A stretch of DNA of 64,000 nucleotides from an uncultured Hydrogenophaga sp. (lineage in GTDB: Bacteria; Pseudomonadota; Gammaproteobacteria; Burkholderiales; Burkholderiaceae_C): assembly GCF_958439165.1 (NCBI RefSeq), contig NZ_OY288120.1:124001-188000 (forward strand), given 5' to 3'. A model generated the notes under the pieces. That model made no database searches and was not told the DNA's origin. It saw only the letters and a program-made list of their open reading frames with translations. The position numbers were made by a program, and so were the translations under genes. Below are positions 49,735-58,722 of the stretch, one piece after another (the first letter of the stretch is position 1; each line of letters opens with the position of its first letter).

Positions 49735-50730
49735 TCAGGGCAGCAGCACGGTGCAGCCGGTGGTGCTGCGCGCTTCCAGCGACTCGTGGGCCTTGCGCAC
49801 ATCGGTCAGGGCAAAACGCTGGTCGATGCGGATGTTCACCGCGCCGCTGGTGACGGCCTGGAACAGGTCGTCGGCCATGGCCTGGGTGCGCTCGCGCGTG
49901 GTGATGTGCGAGAACAGCGTCTGGCGGGTGAGGTAGAGCGAGCCCTTCGGGCCCAGGGCGCCGGGCGCAAAGGGCGCCACCGGGCCGCTGGCGTTGCCGA
50001 AGCTCACCATCAGGCCGAACGGCACCAGGCAGTCCAGCGACTTCTCGAAGGTGTCCTTGCCCACCGAGTCGTACACCACCTTCACGCCCTTGCCGCCGGT
50101 GATCTCCTTCACGCGGGCCGCGAAGTCTTCGGTGCGGTAATTGATGGCGTGGCTGGCGCCATGCTCCAGCGCGAGCTTGCACTTGTCGTCGCTGCCGGCG
50201 GTGCCGATGAGCTTCAGACCCAGGGCACGCGCCCACTGGCACGCGATCAGGCCCACGCCACCGGCAGCGGCATGGAACAGCACGAAGTCGCCGGCCTGCA
50301 GGCCTTCGACCGGCTTGCAGTGCTTGAGCAGGTACTGCGCGGTCAGGCCCTTGAGCATCATGGCGGCACCGGTCTCGAAGCTGATGGCATCGGGCAGGCG
50401 GCACACGTTCATGGCCGGCATGACGCGCACGTCGCAGTAGCTGCCGGGCGGGTTGGCAGCGTAGGCGGCGCGATCGCCGACCTTCAGGTGGGTCACGCCC
50501 TCGCCCACCGCCTCGATCACACCGGCACCTTCCATGCCCAGGGCCAGGGGCATGGCATTGGGGTACAGGCCGGAACGCTGGTACACGTCGATGTAATTCA
50601 GGCCGATGGCGTGGTGGCGGATGCGCACCTGGCCAGGGCCTGGCTCGCCGACGCTGACCTGGTCGATGACGAGCTGTTCGGGGCCGCCGGTGGCATGGAT
50701 GCGCACGGCACGGCTGGTGGTCTCGGACAT
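49735..50730 (-). CDS. qor: NADPH:quinone oxidoreductase, zinc-free MDR family
   Basis: Reduces quinones with NADPH; 331 aa, zeta-crystallin/QOR type without zinc ligands. The N-terminal GroES-like domain shows IRHHAIGLNYIDVYQRSGLY and LGMEGAGVIEAVGEGVTHLK; the Rossmann motif is FHAAAGGVGLIACQWARAL (about residue 150), and VVYDSVGKDTFEKSL and YLTRQTLFSHITTRE are family typical. GGAG lies about 10 bases before the ATG at 50730. Single gene, divergent from the EamA exporter. Confidence 0.92.
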   Translation of the reverse strand: MSETTSRAVRIHATGGPEQLVIDQVSVGEPGPGQVRIRHHAIGLNYIDVYQRSGLYPNAMPLALGMEGAGVIEAVGEGVTHLKVGDRAAYAANPPGSYCDVRVMPAMNVCRLPDAISFETGAAMMLKGLTAQYLLKHCKPVEGLQAGDFVLFHAAAGGVGLIACQWARALGLKLIGTAGSDDKCKLALEHGASHAINYRTEDFAARVKEITGGKGVKVVYDSVGKDTFEKSLDCLVPFGLMVSFGNASGPVAPFAPGALGPKGSLYLTRQTLFSHITTRERTQAMADDLFQAVTSGAVNIRIDQRFALTDVRKAHESLEARSTTGCTVLLP

Positions 50731-50882
50731 GGGGAATCTCCTCTGTGTTGTGGGTGGCGGATGGACGTGGACCGTTCGGGCGGCTCCGGACGCTGCACGG
50801 CAGCGATGCTGCCACGATTCGTGCGGGGCGCCTGTGCGACAGCGTCGCATCCCTGACTCGGGCCGGGACTTGGTGCGGTTGC

Positions 50883-50888
50883 TACAGT
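50883..50888 (+). promoter_or_regulatory. -10 box of the EamA gene at 50896 (leaderless-type)
   Basis: TACAGT, 7 bases before the ATG; no Shine-Dalgarno is present. Confidence 0.4.
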
Positions 50889-50895
50889 GCGGGCC

Positions 50896-51834
50896 ATGTC
50901 GAATGTGTCTGCCCCGCGCCTGTCTGCCACCACCATCCTGCTGCTGTTGATGCCGCCCCTCATGTGGGCCGGCAACGCCCTGGTGGGACGCATGGTCAAC
51001 GGGCTGGTGCCGCCCATCCTGCTCAACACCCTGCGCTGGTCGCTGGCGCTGGTCATCCTGCTGCCGCTGGCCGGCTGGGTGCTGCGGCCCGGCAGCGGGC
51101 TGTGGAGCCACTGGAAGCGGTTCGCGCTGCTGGGCATGCTGGGCGTGGGCAGCTACAACGCGCTGCAGTACCTTGCGCTGAAAACGTCGACGCCGATCAA
51201 CGTGACGCTGGTGGCGGCCAGCACACCGGTCTGGATGCTGCTGATGGGCCGCGTGCTCTACGGGGTGCCGGTGAGCGGACGTGCCGCGGTGGGGGCCACG
51301 CTCTCGCTGGCCGGCGTGATGGCGGTGCTGTCGCGTGGCGACATCGAAGGTCTGCTGGGTGTGCGGCTGGTGCCGGGCGATGCGCTCATGCTGCTGGCCG
51401 CCATCCTGTGGGCCTGGTACAGCTGGCTGCTGGCCCGGCCGGCACCGGGCAGTGAGCCGGCGGCCATCAAGGCCGACTGGGCAGCCTTCCTGATGGCACA
51501 GACCGTGATGGGGGTGGCCTGGTCGGGCCTGATGTCGGCGGTGGAATGGCAGCTGCTGCCGGCCCTTCCGGCGGGTCAGACCCATGTGCAGTGGGGCTGG
51601 CCGCTGGCGGCGGCGCTGCTGTTCGTGACGCTGGGGCCTTCGTTGCTGGCTTACCGTTGCTGGGGCGCCGGCGTGGCCCGGGTCGGTCCCGCCGTGGCCG
51701 GCTTCTTCGCCAACCTCACACCGCTGTTCGCGGCGCTCATGTCGGCCACGCTGCTGGGCGAGCATCCGCAGCCGTACCACGCACTGGGCTTTGCGCTCAT
51801 CGTGGGCGGCATCGTGGTCAGCTCCCGGCGCTGA
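50896..51834 (+). CDS. EamA-family DMT transporter
   Basis: A 312-residue inner-membrane protein with ten predicted helices in two EamA repeats; the first begins TTILLLLMPPLMWAGNALVG and the second ALMLLAAILWAWYSWLLARP. RWSLALVILLPLAG and FFANLTPLFAALMSATLLGE are characteristic of drug/metabolite transporters. Members export amino acids or metabolites, but substrate cannot be assigned. I use the ATG at 50896; a Met three codons upstream is also in frame. A second EamA gene at 52685 is not a close copy, so this is not a recent duplication. Confidence 0.9.
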   Translation: MSNVSAPRLSATTILLLLMPPLMWAGNALVGRMVNGLVPPILLNTLRWSLALVILLPLAGWVLRPGSGLWSHWKRFALLGMLGVGSYNALQYLALKTSTPINVTLVAASTPVWMLLMGRVLYGVPVSGRAAVGATLSLAGVMAVLSRGDIEGLLGVRLVPGDALMLLAAILWAWYSWLLARPAPGSEPAAIKADWAAFLMAQTVMGVAWSGLMSAVEWQLLPALPAGQTHVQWGWPLAAALLFVTLGPSLLAYRCWGAGVARVGPAVAGFFANLTPLFAALMSATLLGEHPQPYHALGFALIVGGIVVSSRR

Positions 51835-51856
51835 CCACGGCCCCCGCACCGTCACC

Positions 51857-52654
51857 TCAGTAGGTGCCGGGGTACAGCCCGCCATCGGGCAGGATGTTCT
51901 GGCCGTTGATGTAGCCGGCGTGCTGGCTGCACAGGAAGGCGCAGATGGCACCGAACTCGTCGGGGGTGCCGAAGCGTCGGGCGGGCACCTGGGCCATCTG
52001 GGCCGAGCGGACTTCATCCACCGACTTGCCGGTCTTGGCGGCCGCGCCGGCCAGCGTGCCCTGCAGGCGGTCGGTGTCGAACTTGCCGGGCAGCAGGTTG
52101 TTGATGGTCACGCCCTTGGCGGCGATGCCGCTGCGCGCCACGCCGGCCACGAAGCCGGTCAGGCCACTGCGGGCTCCGTTGGACAGACCCAGGATGTCGA
52201 TGGGCGCCTTCACCGCGCTGCTGGTGATGTTGATGATGCGACCGAAGCCGCGCTCGGCCATGCCGTCCACCGTGGCCTTGATCAGCTCGATGGGGGTCAG
52301 CATGTTGGCGTCCACCGCGCGGATCCAGGCATCGCGGTCCCAGGTGCGGAAGTCGCCGGGCGGCGGACCTCCGGCGTTGGTGACGACGATGTCGAAGTTC
52401 GTGCCGGGCCCGCCCGGCGCAGCGAACGCCGCCGCCCGGCCCTCGGCGGTGGTGATGTCGGCCGCCACCGGCAGCACCTGCACGCCCGGGCACTCGGCCT
52501 GAAGAGCCGCTGCGGCGGCATTCAGCGCCTCGGCGCCGCGCGCCACCATCACCACGTTCACGCCTTCGGCGGCGAGCGCACGGGCGCAGCCCAGGCCCAG
52601 CCCCTTGCTGGCACCACCCACGAGAGCCCAGCGGCCCGCAATACCCAGATCCAT
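51857..52654 (-). CDS. Atypical short-chain dehydrogenase/reductase-like protein
   Basis: A 265-residue SDR-fold protein. The cofactor motif is GGASKGLGLGCARALAAEG, and VTNAGGPPPGDFRTWDRDAW carries the NAG motif. After the catalytic Ser region (INITSSAVKAPIDILGLSNG, ARSGLTGFVAG) the usual Tyr-x-x-x-Lys is not there: the aligned residues read S-N-G-A-R. This resembles the BKR-like SDR subgroup described as lacking a perfect catalytic tetrad. CAGGAG lies 7 bases before the ATG. It follows the EamA gene at 52685 by 30 bases on the same strand. Reaction unknown. Confidence 0.85.
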   Translation of the reverse strand: MDLGIAGRWALVGGASKGLGLGCARALAAEGVNVVMVARGAEALNAAAAALQAECPGVQVLPVAADITTAEGRAAAFAAPGGPGTNFDIVVTNAGGPPPGDFRTWDRDAWIRAVDANMLTPIELIKATVDGMAERGFGRIINITSSAVKAPIDILGLSNGARSGLTGFVAGVARSGIAAKGVTINNLLPGKFDTDRLQGTLAGAAAKTGKSVDEVRSAQMAQVPARRFGTPDEFGAICAFLCSQHAGYINGQNILPDGGLYPGTY

Positions 52655-52684
52655 GAAAGTCTCCTGAAAAGAAAAGCGTCGGCC

Positions 52685-53635
52685 TCAGCGCCCCTGAGGG
52701 GTGCCGAAGCGGGTGACCAGAAAGACGCCCGCCACCACCAGCACGGTGCCGGCAATGATCCAGGCGTTGAAAGGTTCGTCGAGGATGAACACACCCATCG
52801 CAATGGTCGACATCGGACCGATCATGCCGGTCTGCGCGGCCAGGCCTGAGCCGATGCGTTCAATGGCCATCATCACCATGATCACCGGGGCAAAGGTGCA
52901 CAGCGTGGCGTTGAGCACCGACAACCAGATGACCTCGGGCGCCACTTCTGCAGCCGACAGCGGCCGCAGCAGCGCAAACTGCAGGATGCACAGGATGCAG
53001 GCCACGCTGGTGGCCAGCCCCACCAGCCGCATGGAGCCCAGACGCTGCACCAGCTCGCCGCTGTAGAGCAGGTAGACGGCGTAGCTCACAGCACTGCCGA
53101 ACACCAGCGCGGTGCCCAGCACGGCATCCGGCCCCTGGAAGCCCGCCTCGTGCCCGAACACCAGCAGCACGCCGGCATAACTCACCGCCATGGCCACGGC
53201 CTGCAGGCGCGAGACGCGGCGGCGGTAGATGAGCCAGCCCAGCAGGAGCACCAGGGTGGGGTTGAGGTACAGGATGAGCCGCTCCAGGCTGGCGCTGATG
53301 TACTGCAGACCCCAGAAGTCCAGAAAGCTGGCCAGGTAGTAACCGGTGACCCCCAGACCCAGGATGCCCAGCCAGTCGCGCCGGGTCAGCGGCGCCGGCT
53401 TCACGCCACCGCGCGGCCGGCTGGCCCACCAGGCCAGGGCCAGGAACAGCGGCAACGCGAACAGCATGCGGTACATGATGAGCGTGACCGCATCCACGCC
53501 GTGCCGGTAGGCCAGCTTGACGATGATGGCCTTGCCCGAGAAGGCCATGCTGCCGGCCGCAGCCAGGATCAGGCCTGAGACCAGGTGCGGCGGGCGCGAG
53601 AGGGAAGCCGGATCGGCCGGCGACGGCGAAGTCAT
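52685..53635 (-). CDS. EamA-family DMT transporter
   Basis: A 316-residue inner-membrane exporter-type protein with ten helices; first repeat LVSGLILAAAGSMAFSGKAI, second FGSAVSYAVYLLYSGELVQR, ending NAWIIAGTVLVVAGVFLV. The N-terminal 18 residues are polar. Start ATG at 53635 is preceded by GATAAT and CGCGGG with no Shine-Dalgarno, so translation probably starts on a leaderless message. It heads a likely two-gene unit with the atypical SDR. The substrate is unknown. Confidence 0.9.
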   Translation of the reverse strand: MTSPSPADPASLSRPPHLVSGLILAAAGSMAFSGKAIIVKLAYRHGVDAVTLIMYRMLFALPLFLALAWWASRPRGGVKPAPLTRRDWLGILGLGVTGYYLASFLDFWGLQYISASLERLILYLNPTLVLLLGWLIYRRRVSRLQAVAMAVSYAGVLLVFGHEAGFQGPDAVLGTALVFGSAVSYAVYLLYSGELVQRLGSMRLVGLATSVACILCILQFALLRPLSAAEVAPEVIWLSVLNATLCTFAPVIMVMMAIERIGSGLAAQTGMIGPMSTIAMGVFILDEPFNAWIIAGTVLVVAGVFLVTRFGTPQGR

Positions 53636-53641
53636 CCCGCG

Positions 53642-53647
53642 ATTATC
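53642..53647 (-). promoter_or_regulatory. -10 box of the EamA gene at 53635 (leaderless-type)
   Basis: On the minus strand GATAAT, then CGCGGG, then ATG: a 6-base gap and the same discriminator as prfC and rpmB. Confidence 0.5.
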
Positions 53648-53666
53648 GGCACCCGACGGACACCCC

Positions 53667-55487
53667 TCACTGTATGGGCGGCGTGGTGGCCAGCACCTCG
53701 TCGATGGTGGTCAGGCCCTCCGCGATGCGCGCAGCGCCCGCCAGCCGCAGCGGACGCATGCCGTCCTTCACCGACTGCAGGCGCAGGCTCTCCATGTGCG
53801 GCTCGCGGCTGACACGGTCCTTGAAGGCTTCGGTGACGGTGAGCAGCTCGTACAGGCCCATGCGGCCCTTGAAGCCGGTCATGCGGCAGTCCACGCAGCC
53901 CACCGGCTGGTAGGGCCGGTAACCGCCGCTGATCTGCCACGGCTTGACCAGTTCGGCCAGTGCCTCGCGCGAGCGGGCGGTGGTCTCGTCGTCTTCCCGC
54001 ACCCGGCAGGCGGGGCAGAGGGTGCGCACCAGGCGCTGCGCCAGCACGCCCAGCACGGTGGCATTGATGAGGTAAGGCGGGATGCCCAGCTCCATGAGCC
54101 GCATGATGGCCGAGGGCGCGTCGTTGGTGTGCAGCGTGGTGAACACCAGGTGGCCGGTGAGGGCGGCCTGCACCGCCATTTCGGCGGTGGCGAGATCGCG
54201 CACCTCGCCCACCATGATGATGTCCGGGTCCTGCCGCATGAGCGCCCGCAGGCCCTGGGCAAAATCCAGGTCGAGGTGGGCCTGCACCTGGGTCTGGTTG
54301 AACGCAGGCTCGATCATCTCGATCGGGTCCTCCACCGTGCTCACGTTGACCTCTTCGGTCGCCAGCCGCTTGAGCGTGGCGTAGAGGGTGGTGGTCTTGC
54401 CCGAACCGGTCGGGCCGGTCACCAGCACGATGCCGTGGGGCCGGCGGGTGAGCGCCTCCCAGCGCTGTGCATCGTGCGGCACGAAACCCAGCGCCGCCAG
54501 ATCCTTGACGGTCGACTCGGGGTCGAAGATGCGCATCACCAGCTTCTCGCCGAACGCGGTGGGCAGGGTCGACAGGCGCATCTCCACCTCGTCGCCCCGC
54601 ACACCGGCCGCCGCCGGCTTGAGCGTCTTGATGCGGCCATCCTGCGGACGGCGGCGCTCCACCACGTCCATGCGGCCCAGCAGCTTGATGCGCGACACCA
54701 TCGCATTCATCACGCCCAGCGGCAGCTGGTACACCGGGTGCAGCACACCGTCGATGCGGAAGCGGATCACGCCCTGGTCGCGCCGGGGCTCCATGTGAAT
54801 GTCGCTGGCACGCTGGTCGAAGGCGTACTGCCACAGCCAGTCCACCACCTGCACCACACCCTGGTCGTTGGCATCGAGCTGCTTGTTGCTCTTGCCCAGC
54901 TCCACCAGCTGCTCGAAGCTGCTGATGGCACTGCCGTTGCCGCCGCTCTTGGTGGCCGCCCGCACCGACCGCGCGAGTGCAAAGAATTCGGCCGTGTAGC
55001 GGGCGATGTCCTGCGGGCTGGAGAGCACCATGCGGACCGACTTGCGCGTCTGCCGCTCGACTTCGGACATCCAGTCGCGCACGAACGGCTCGGCAGTGGC
55101 CACCACCACCTCGGTCGGGGTGACCTGCACCGGCAGGACCTTGTGGCGCTCGGCATAGGCCGCACTCATGACCTCGGCCACCTTGCCCACGTCCACCTTC
55201 AGCGGGTCGATGCGCTGGTAACTGAGCCCGCAACGGCCGGCCAGCCACTCGGTGAGCATCTGATCGTCCAGCACATGGCCGTCGGCAGCGCGGGCCATGC
55301 CCACCACCGACAGCCGCTGCACCGGATGCTGGGCGCTGTGGGCCGAAGCGCAGCGGGCCACGGTGCGGTCGGCCTCCTCGGGAGAAATGACACCATCCTC
55401 GCGCAGCCATCCCACCAGGGTGCGCCAGTCCAGCGACTGGCCCGCGGGCAGGCCGATCACCCCTTCAGCAGACTTCTTGGGACCCAT
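53667..55487 (-). CDS. GspE/PilB-family secretion or pilus ATPase
   Basis: A 606-residue hexameric ATPase of the type II secretion / type IV pilus group. The N-terminal half carries a GspE N1E-like domain (about 90-190). The motor has Walker A LVTGPTGSGKTTTLYATLKR, the Asp box STVEDPIEMIEPAFNQTQ, Walker B QDPDIIMVGEVRDLATAE and the His box VFTTLHTNDAPSAIMRL. The zinc site is CPACR plus CVDCRMTGFKGR. No gspF/pilC, pseudopilin or prepilin peptidase gene is close, so the partner apparatus is elsewhere. It is third in a likely operon with tatD and a spermidine-synthase-like gene (6-7 base gaps). Confidence 0.9.
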   Translation of the reverse strand: MGPKKSAEGVIGLPAGQSLDWRTLVGWLREDGVISPEEADRTVARCASAHSAQHPVQRLSVVGMARAADGHVLDDQMLTEWLAGRCGLSYQRIDPLKVDVGKVAEVMSAAYAERHKVLPVQVTPTEVVVATAEPFVRDWMSEVERQTRKSVRMVLSSPQDIARYTAEFFALARSVRAATKSGGNGSAISSFEQLVELGKSNKQLDANDQGVVQVVDWLWQYAFDQRASDIHMEPRRDQGVIRFRIDGVLHPVYQLPLGVMNAMVSRIKLLGRMDVVERRRPQDGRIKTLKPAAAGVRGDEVEMRLSTLPTAFGEKLVMRIFDPESTVKDLAALGFVPHDAQRWEALTRRPHGIVLVTGPTGSGKTTTLYATLKRLATEEVNVSTVEDPIEMIEPAFNQTQVQAHLDLDFAQGLRALMRQDPDIIMVGEVRDLATAEMAVQAALTGHLVFTTLHTNDAPSAIMRLMELGIPPYLINATVLGVLAQRLVRTLCPACRVREDDETTARSREALAELVKPWQISGGYRPYQPVGCVDCRMTGFKGRMGLYELLTVTEAFKDRVSREPHMESLRLQSVKDGMRPLRLAGAARIAEGLTTIDEVLATTPPIQ

Positions 55488-55493
55488 CGCGCT

Positions 55494-56258
55494 TCACCCT
55501 TCCACAGCCTTGAACAACTTGAGCCATTTCACCGCCGGCAAGCCCCAGCGGGACTGCACCACCTCGGCGCGCGCCAGCAGTTCCATGCGGGTGGGACGCG
55601 AGGGCGTGCGCTGCGCCAGCACCACCGTGTTGCCTTCCCGGGTGGGCTTGAAAGCCCAGACCGCATCGGACCCGAACGCGTCGGACAGGCTGGCCAGGGA
55701 TCGGTCGTAGCTCGCATCGCGACCGAACAGGTTGACGGTCAGGCAGCCGTCATCGGTGAGCAGCCGACGGCAGTCGGCATAAAAGTCGGCGCTGTCGAGC
55801 ACCGGGGCGGCCGCCTCGTGGTCGTACAGATCCACCTGCAACGCGTCATAGCGGCCCAGATGCCCGGGCTGGCGGATCTCGGTGCCGGCGTCGGCCAGCA
55901 GCACGCGCAGCCGTGCGCTGTCGGCCGGCAGCTTGAACCATTGGCGGCACACCGCCACCACCTGCGGGTTGATCTCGATGGCCGTGGTGGCCATGCGCAG
56001 CTTCTTGAAGCAGAACTTGGTGAGCGCCGCCGAGCCCAGACCCAGCTGCAGAGCCTGCCGCTTCGGTACCGAATCAGCGTCGACGAACAGCAGCCAGGCC
56101 ATCATGCGCTGGACATAGTCGAGCTCGATGTCGAACGGTGCATCCAGCAGCATGGACCCCTGGATCCATTCGGTGCCGAGGTGCAGGAACCGGACCTCGC
56201 CGTCTTCGGAGATGTTGACTTCGGGTAATGCGATGACGGGGGAGCGGGTGGCGGCCAT
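55494..56258 (-). CDS. Spermidine-synthase-like protein
   Basis: A 254-residue protein with the Rossmann-like fold of polyamine aminopropyltransferases. RQALQLGLGSAALTKFCFKK corresponds to the SAM-binding glycine loop, MATTAIEINPQVVAVCRQWF to the acidic motif, and YDALQVDLYDHEAAAPVLDS to the region that holds the catalytic Asp in SpeE. The glycine loop is degenerate compared with true SpeE and the N-terminal beta domain is short, so aminopropyl transfer is uncertain. Start ATG at 56258 lies 7 bases after the tatD stop; a CATAAT overlaps that stop and could be an internal -10. Confidence 0.75.
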   Translation of the reverse strand: MAATRSPVIALPEVNISEDGEVRFLHLGTEWIQGSMLLDAPFDIELDYVQRMMAWLLFVDADSVPKRQALQLGLGSAALTKFCFKKLRMATTAIEINPQVVAVCRQWFKLPADSARLRVLLADAGTEIRQPGHLGRYDALQVDLYDHEAAAPVLDSADFYADCRRLLTDDGCLTVNLFGRDASYDRSLASLSDAFGSDAVWAFKPTREGNTVVLAQRTPSRPTRMELLARAEVVQSRWGLPAVKWLKLFKAVEG

Positions 56259-56265
56259 GTTGCGA

Positions 56266-57111
56266 TTATGAGGAGTCGGCACCGGCCTGCAGCCGCGGAA
56301 GGACGCGGGCCGCATTGCGCGACGTTGCCTGTGCCAGTTCGTGGATGTCCATGCCGCGCAACCCGGCCACCACCGGCCCGATCTGAGGCAGCTCGGCCGG
56401 GGTGTTGATGCCTTGCGGCAGCCCCGCTGTCCGCTCGGCAGCCGTCCGGTACAGCCAGTGCGGGGGAATGTCGGGGGCATCGGTCTCCAGCACCAGCGCC
56501 GACAGCGGCAGTTCCGTGACCAGCCGGCGCAGCTGCCGGGCGGTGTCGAAGGTCAGCGCACCGCCGAATCCGAGACAGAAACCCCGCTCGACGAAGCCCT
56601 GCGCCTGCTGCGCGCTGCCGTTGAACGCGTGGGCGATGCCGCCTTGCACCGGCACCTCGCGCAGGTGCTTGAGCAACAGGTCGGCGCTGCGGCGCACATG
56701 CAGGATCACCGGCAGGTCGTGCCGACGGGCCAGGCGCAGCTGGGCCCGGTAGAAGTGCTGCTGCCGCTCGCGCATGTCGGGCGTGCAGAGTGCCGGCACG
56801 AAAAGGTCCAGGCCGATCTCGCCCACCGCCACCAGGCGGGGATCGTCGCGGTGGGCCTGCAATGCTTCATCGAGCCGCTGCAGGTCTTCTTCCCGGGCCT
56901 GCGGAACGTACAGGGGGTGAATGCCCAGGGCATAGCTGTCGCCCAGCGCATGGGCCAGCCCGCGCACCTCGTCGAAGTTGCCGGCATGCACGGCCGGGAT
57001 CACGCAGCGGTCCACGCCACGGGCCGCAGCCAGCGCACGCATGGACGCCACGCCGCCGAGGTGGCTGGCCAGTTCGGGAGCATCGAGATGGGCGTGCGTG
57101 TCGATCCACAT
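56266..57111 (-). CDS. tatD: TatD-family metal-dependent DNase
   Basis: A 281-residue TIM-barrel hydrolase. Metal-binding motifs: MWIDTHAHLDAPEL at the N terminus, VAVGEIGLDLF (Glu), VILHVRRSADLLLKHL (His), GIAHAFNGSAQQAQGF (His) and ALVLETDAPDIPPHW (Asp). Members act as 3'-5' exonucleases or DNases in repair and in DNA degradation; despite the name they are not part of Tat export. A CACAAT at 57124-57129 lies 12 bases upstream of the ATG, with GGGCTCC as a weak ribosome-binding site. First gene of the tatD / speE-like / gspE-like run. Confidence 0.92.
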   Translation of the reverse strand: MWIDTHAHLDAPELASHLGGVASMRALAAARGVDRCVIPAVHAGNFDEVRGLAHALGDSYALGIHPLYVPQAREEDLQRLDEALQAHRDDPRLVAVGEIGLDLFVPALCTPDMRERQQHFYRAQLRLARRHDLPVILHVRRSADLLLKHLREVPVQGGIAHAFNGSAQQAQGFVERGFCLGFGGALTFDTARQLRRLVTELPLSALVLETDAPDIPPHWLYRTAAERTAGLPQGINTPAELPQIGPVVAGLRGMDIHELAQATSRNAARVLPRLQAGADSS

Positions 57112-57193
57112 GACGGAGCCCGATTGTGGGGGTCGTGCGGCATCTGGCGTAGCATGAGAGACCCGTCACCCCACCGCCCTGCTGGAGACTTCC

Positions 57194-57622
57194 ATGATCC
57201 CGCGTCCGCCTCTGCTGCTTCGTGCCATGCTGTTCTGCCTGCCGTGGGTGGCAGCGGGGTGCGCAGGCGTCTCGGCCGCTCCGGCACCGGTGCTGGTCGG
57301 CACCGAATGGCGGCTCGAACAGGTGGGCGGACGCGATGTGCCGGCGGCCAGTCAGGCCACACTGGGCTTCCCCGAATCGGGCCGGGTGGCCGGCAACGGC
57401 TCCTGCAACCGCTTCTTCGGCACCTACACGCAGACCGGCCAGAAGATCAGCTTCAGCCAGATGGGCTCCAGCCGCATGGCATGCCCTGGCATCGCCTCCG
57501 ACCAGGAGGCGCGTTACCTGGCCGCCCTGCAGAAGGCCGTCGGGTTCGAGATCGAAGCGTCGCGGCTGGTCATCCGGATGCCCGGACAGGAGCCACCGCT
57601 GCGGTTTTCGCGGGTGCGCTGA
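57194..57622 (+). CDS. META-domain lipoprotein (HslJ-like)
   Basis: A 142-residue protein with a lipoprotein signal: FCLPWVAAGC, cysteine at about residue 23. The mature part is a META domain: GTEWRLEQVGGRDVPAASQA, ATLGFPESGRVAGNGSCNRF and TYTQTGQKISFSQMGSSRMA with CPGIASDQEARYLAAL. HslJ and relatives are heat- or motility-linked outer-membrane lipoproteins of unclear function. It is monocistronic; GGAG lies 10 bases before the ATG at 57194. Divergent from tatD. Confidence 0.85.
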   Translation: MIPRPPLLLRAMLFCLPWVAAGCAGVSAAPAPVLVGTEWRLEQVGGRDVPAASQATLGFPESGRVAGNGSCNRFFGTYTQTGQKISFSQMGSSRMACPGIASDQEARYLAALQKAVGFEIEASRLVIRMPGQEPPLRFSRVR

Positions 57623-57752
57623 CCCGACGCCTGACCAGCCGGCCTGACCGGTCCGGAGGACCGACACGCGTCCGGCACCGACCAGCGGGGGACTGAACGC
57701 CCGGGCCCGGGTTCCCAAAGGGGACCTTGACCTGATTTCTGGAGCTGTCCCC

Positions 57753-58026
57753 ATGCCCCCACCCCATGACACCTCTGCACGGTCGCTGCGCTGGCCCACC
57801 CAGGCGGTGGTGCAGCTGCTCGAACTCAAGGCGCGGGCCCAGCTGATCCGCGAACTGGAAGGGCCGCGCAGCAGGCGCTTCATCAGGTCGTTGCTGGCAC
57901 TGGACGTGGAGCTCCACGCGGCCTATCACCTGCTCCACCGACAAAGCCTGCGGGTGGAGCGGCCGGTGTCCGATGCCGAGGCCTACGGCATGCTGACGGT
58001 GCAGCTGGCCTCCATCTCTGCCTGGC

Positions 58027-58043
<17 letters not shown>
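57753..58043 (+). CDS. Small conserved-looking protein of unknown function
   Basis: A 96-residue reading frame I do not recognise. It is rich in Leu, Arg and Ala and predicted mainly helical (VVQLLELKARAQLIRELEGP; FIRSLLALDVELHAAYHLL). No signal, membrane helix or cofactor motif. CTGGAGCTG precedes the ATG at 9-11 bases, a fair ribosome-binding site, and codon third positions are GC-rich like real genes here. Its last 17 bases overlap the 3' end of convergent lolD. The 130 bases upstream hold only GC-rich inverted repeats. Confidence 0.5.

Positions 58044-58714
<671 letters not shown>

Positions 58715-58722
<8 letters not shown>

Noticed and set aside
50896..53635. Two EamA transporter genes as a recent duplication
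   Set aside because: They share only the family fold; their sequences differ throughout and they lie on opposite strands.
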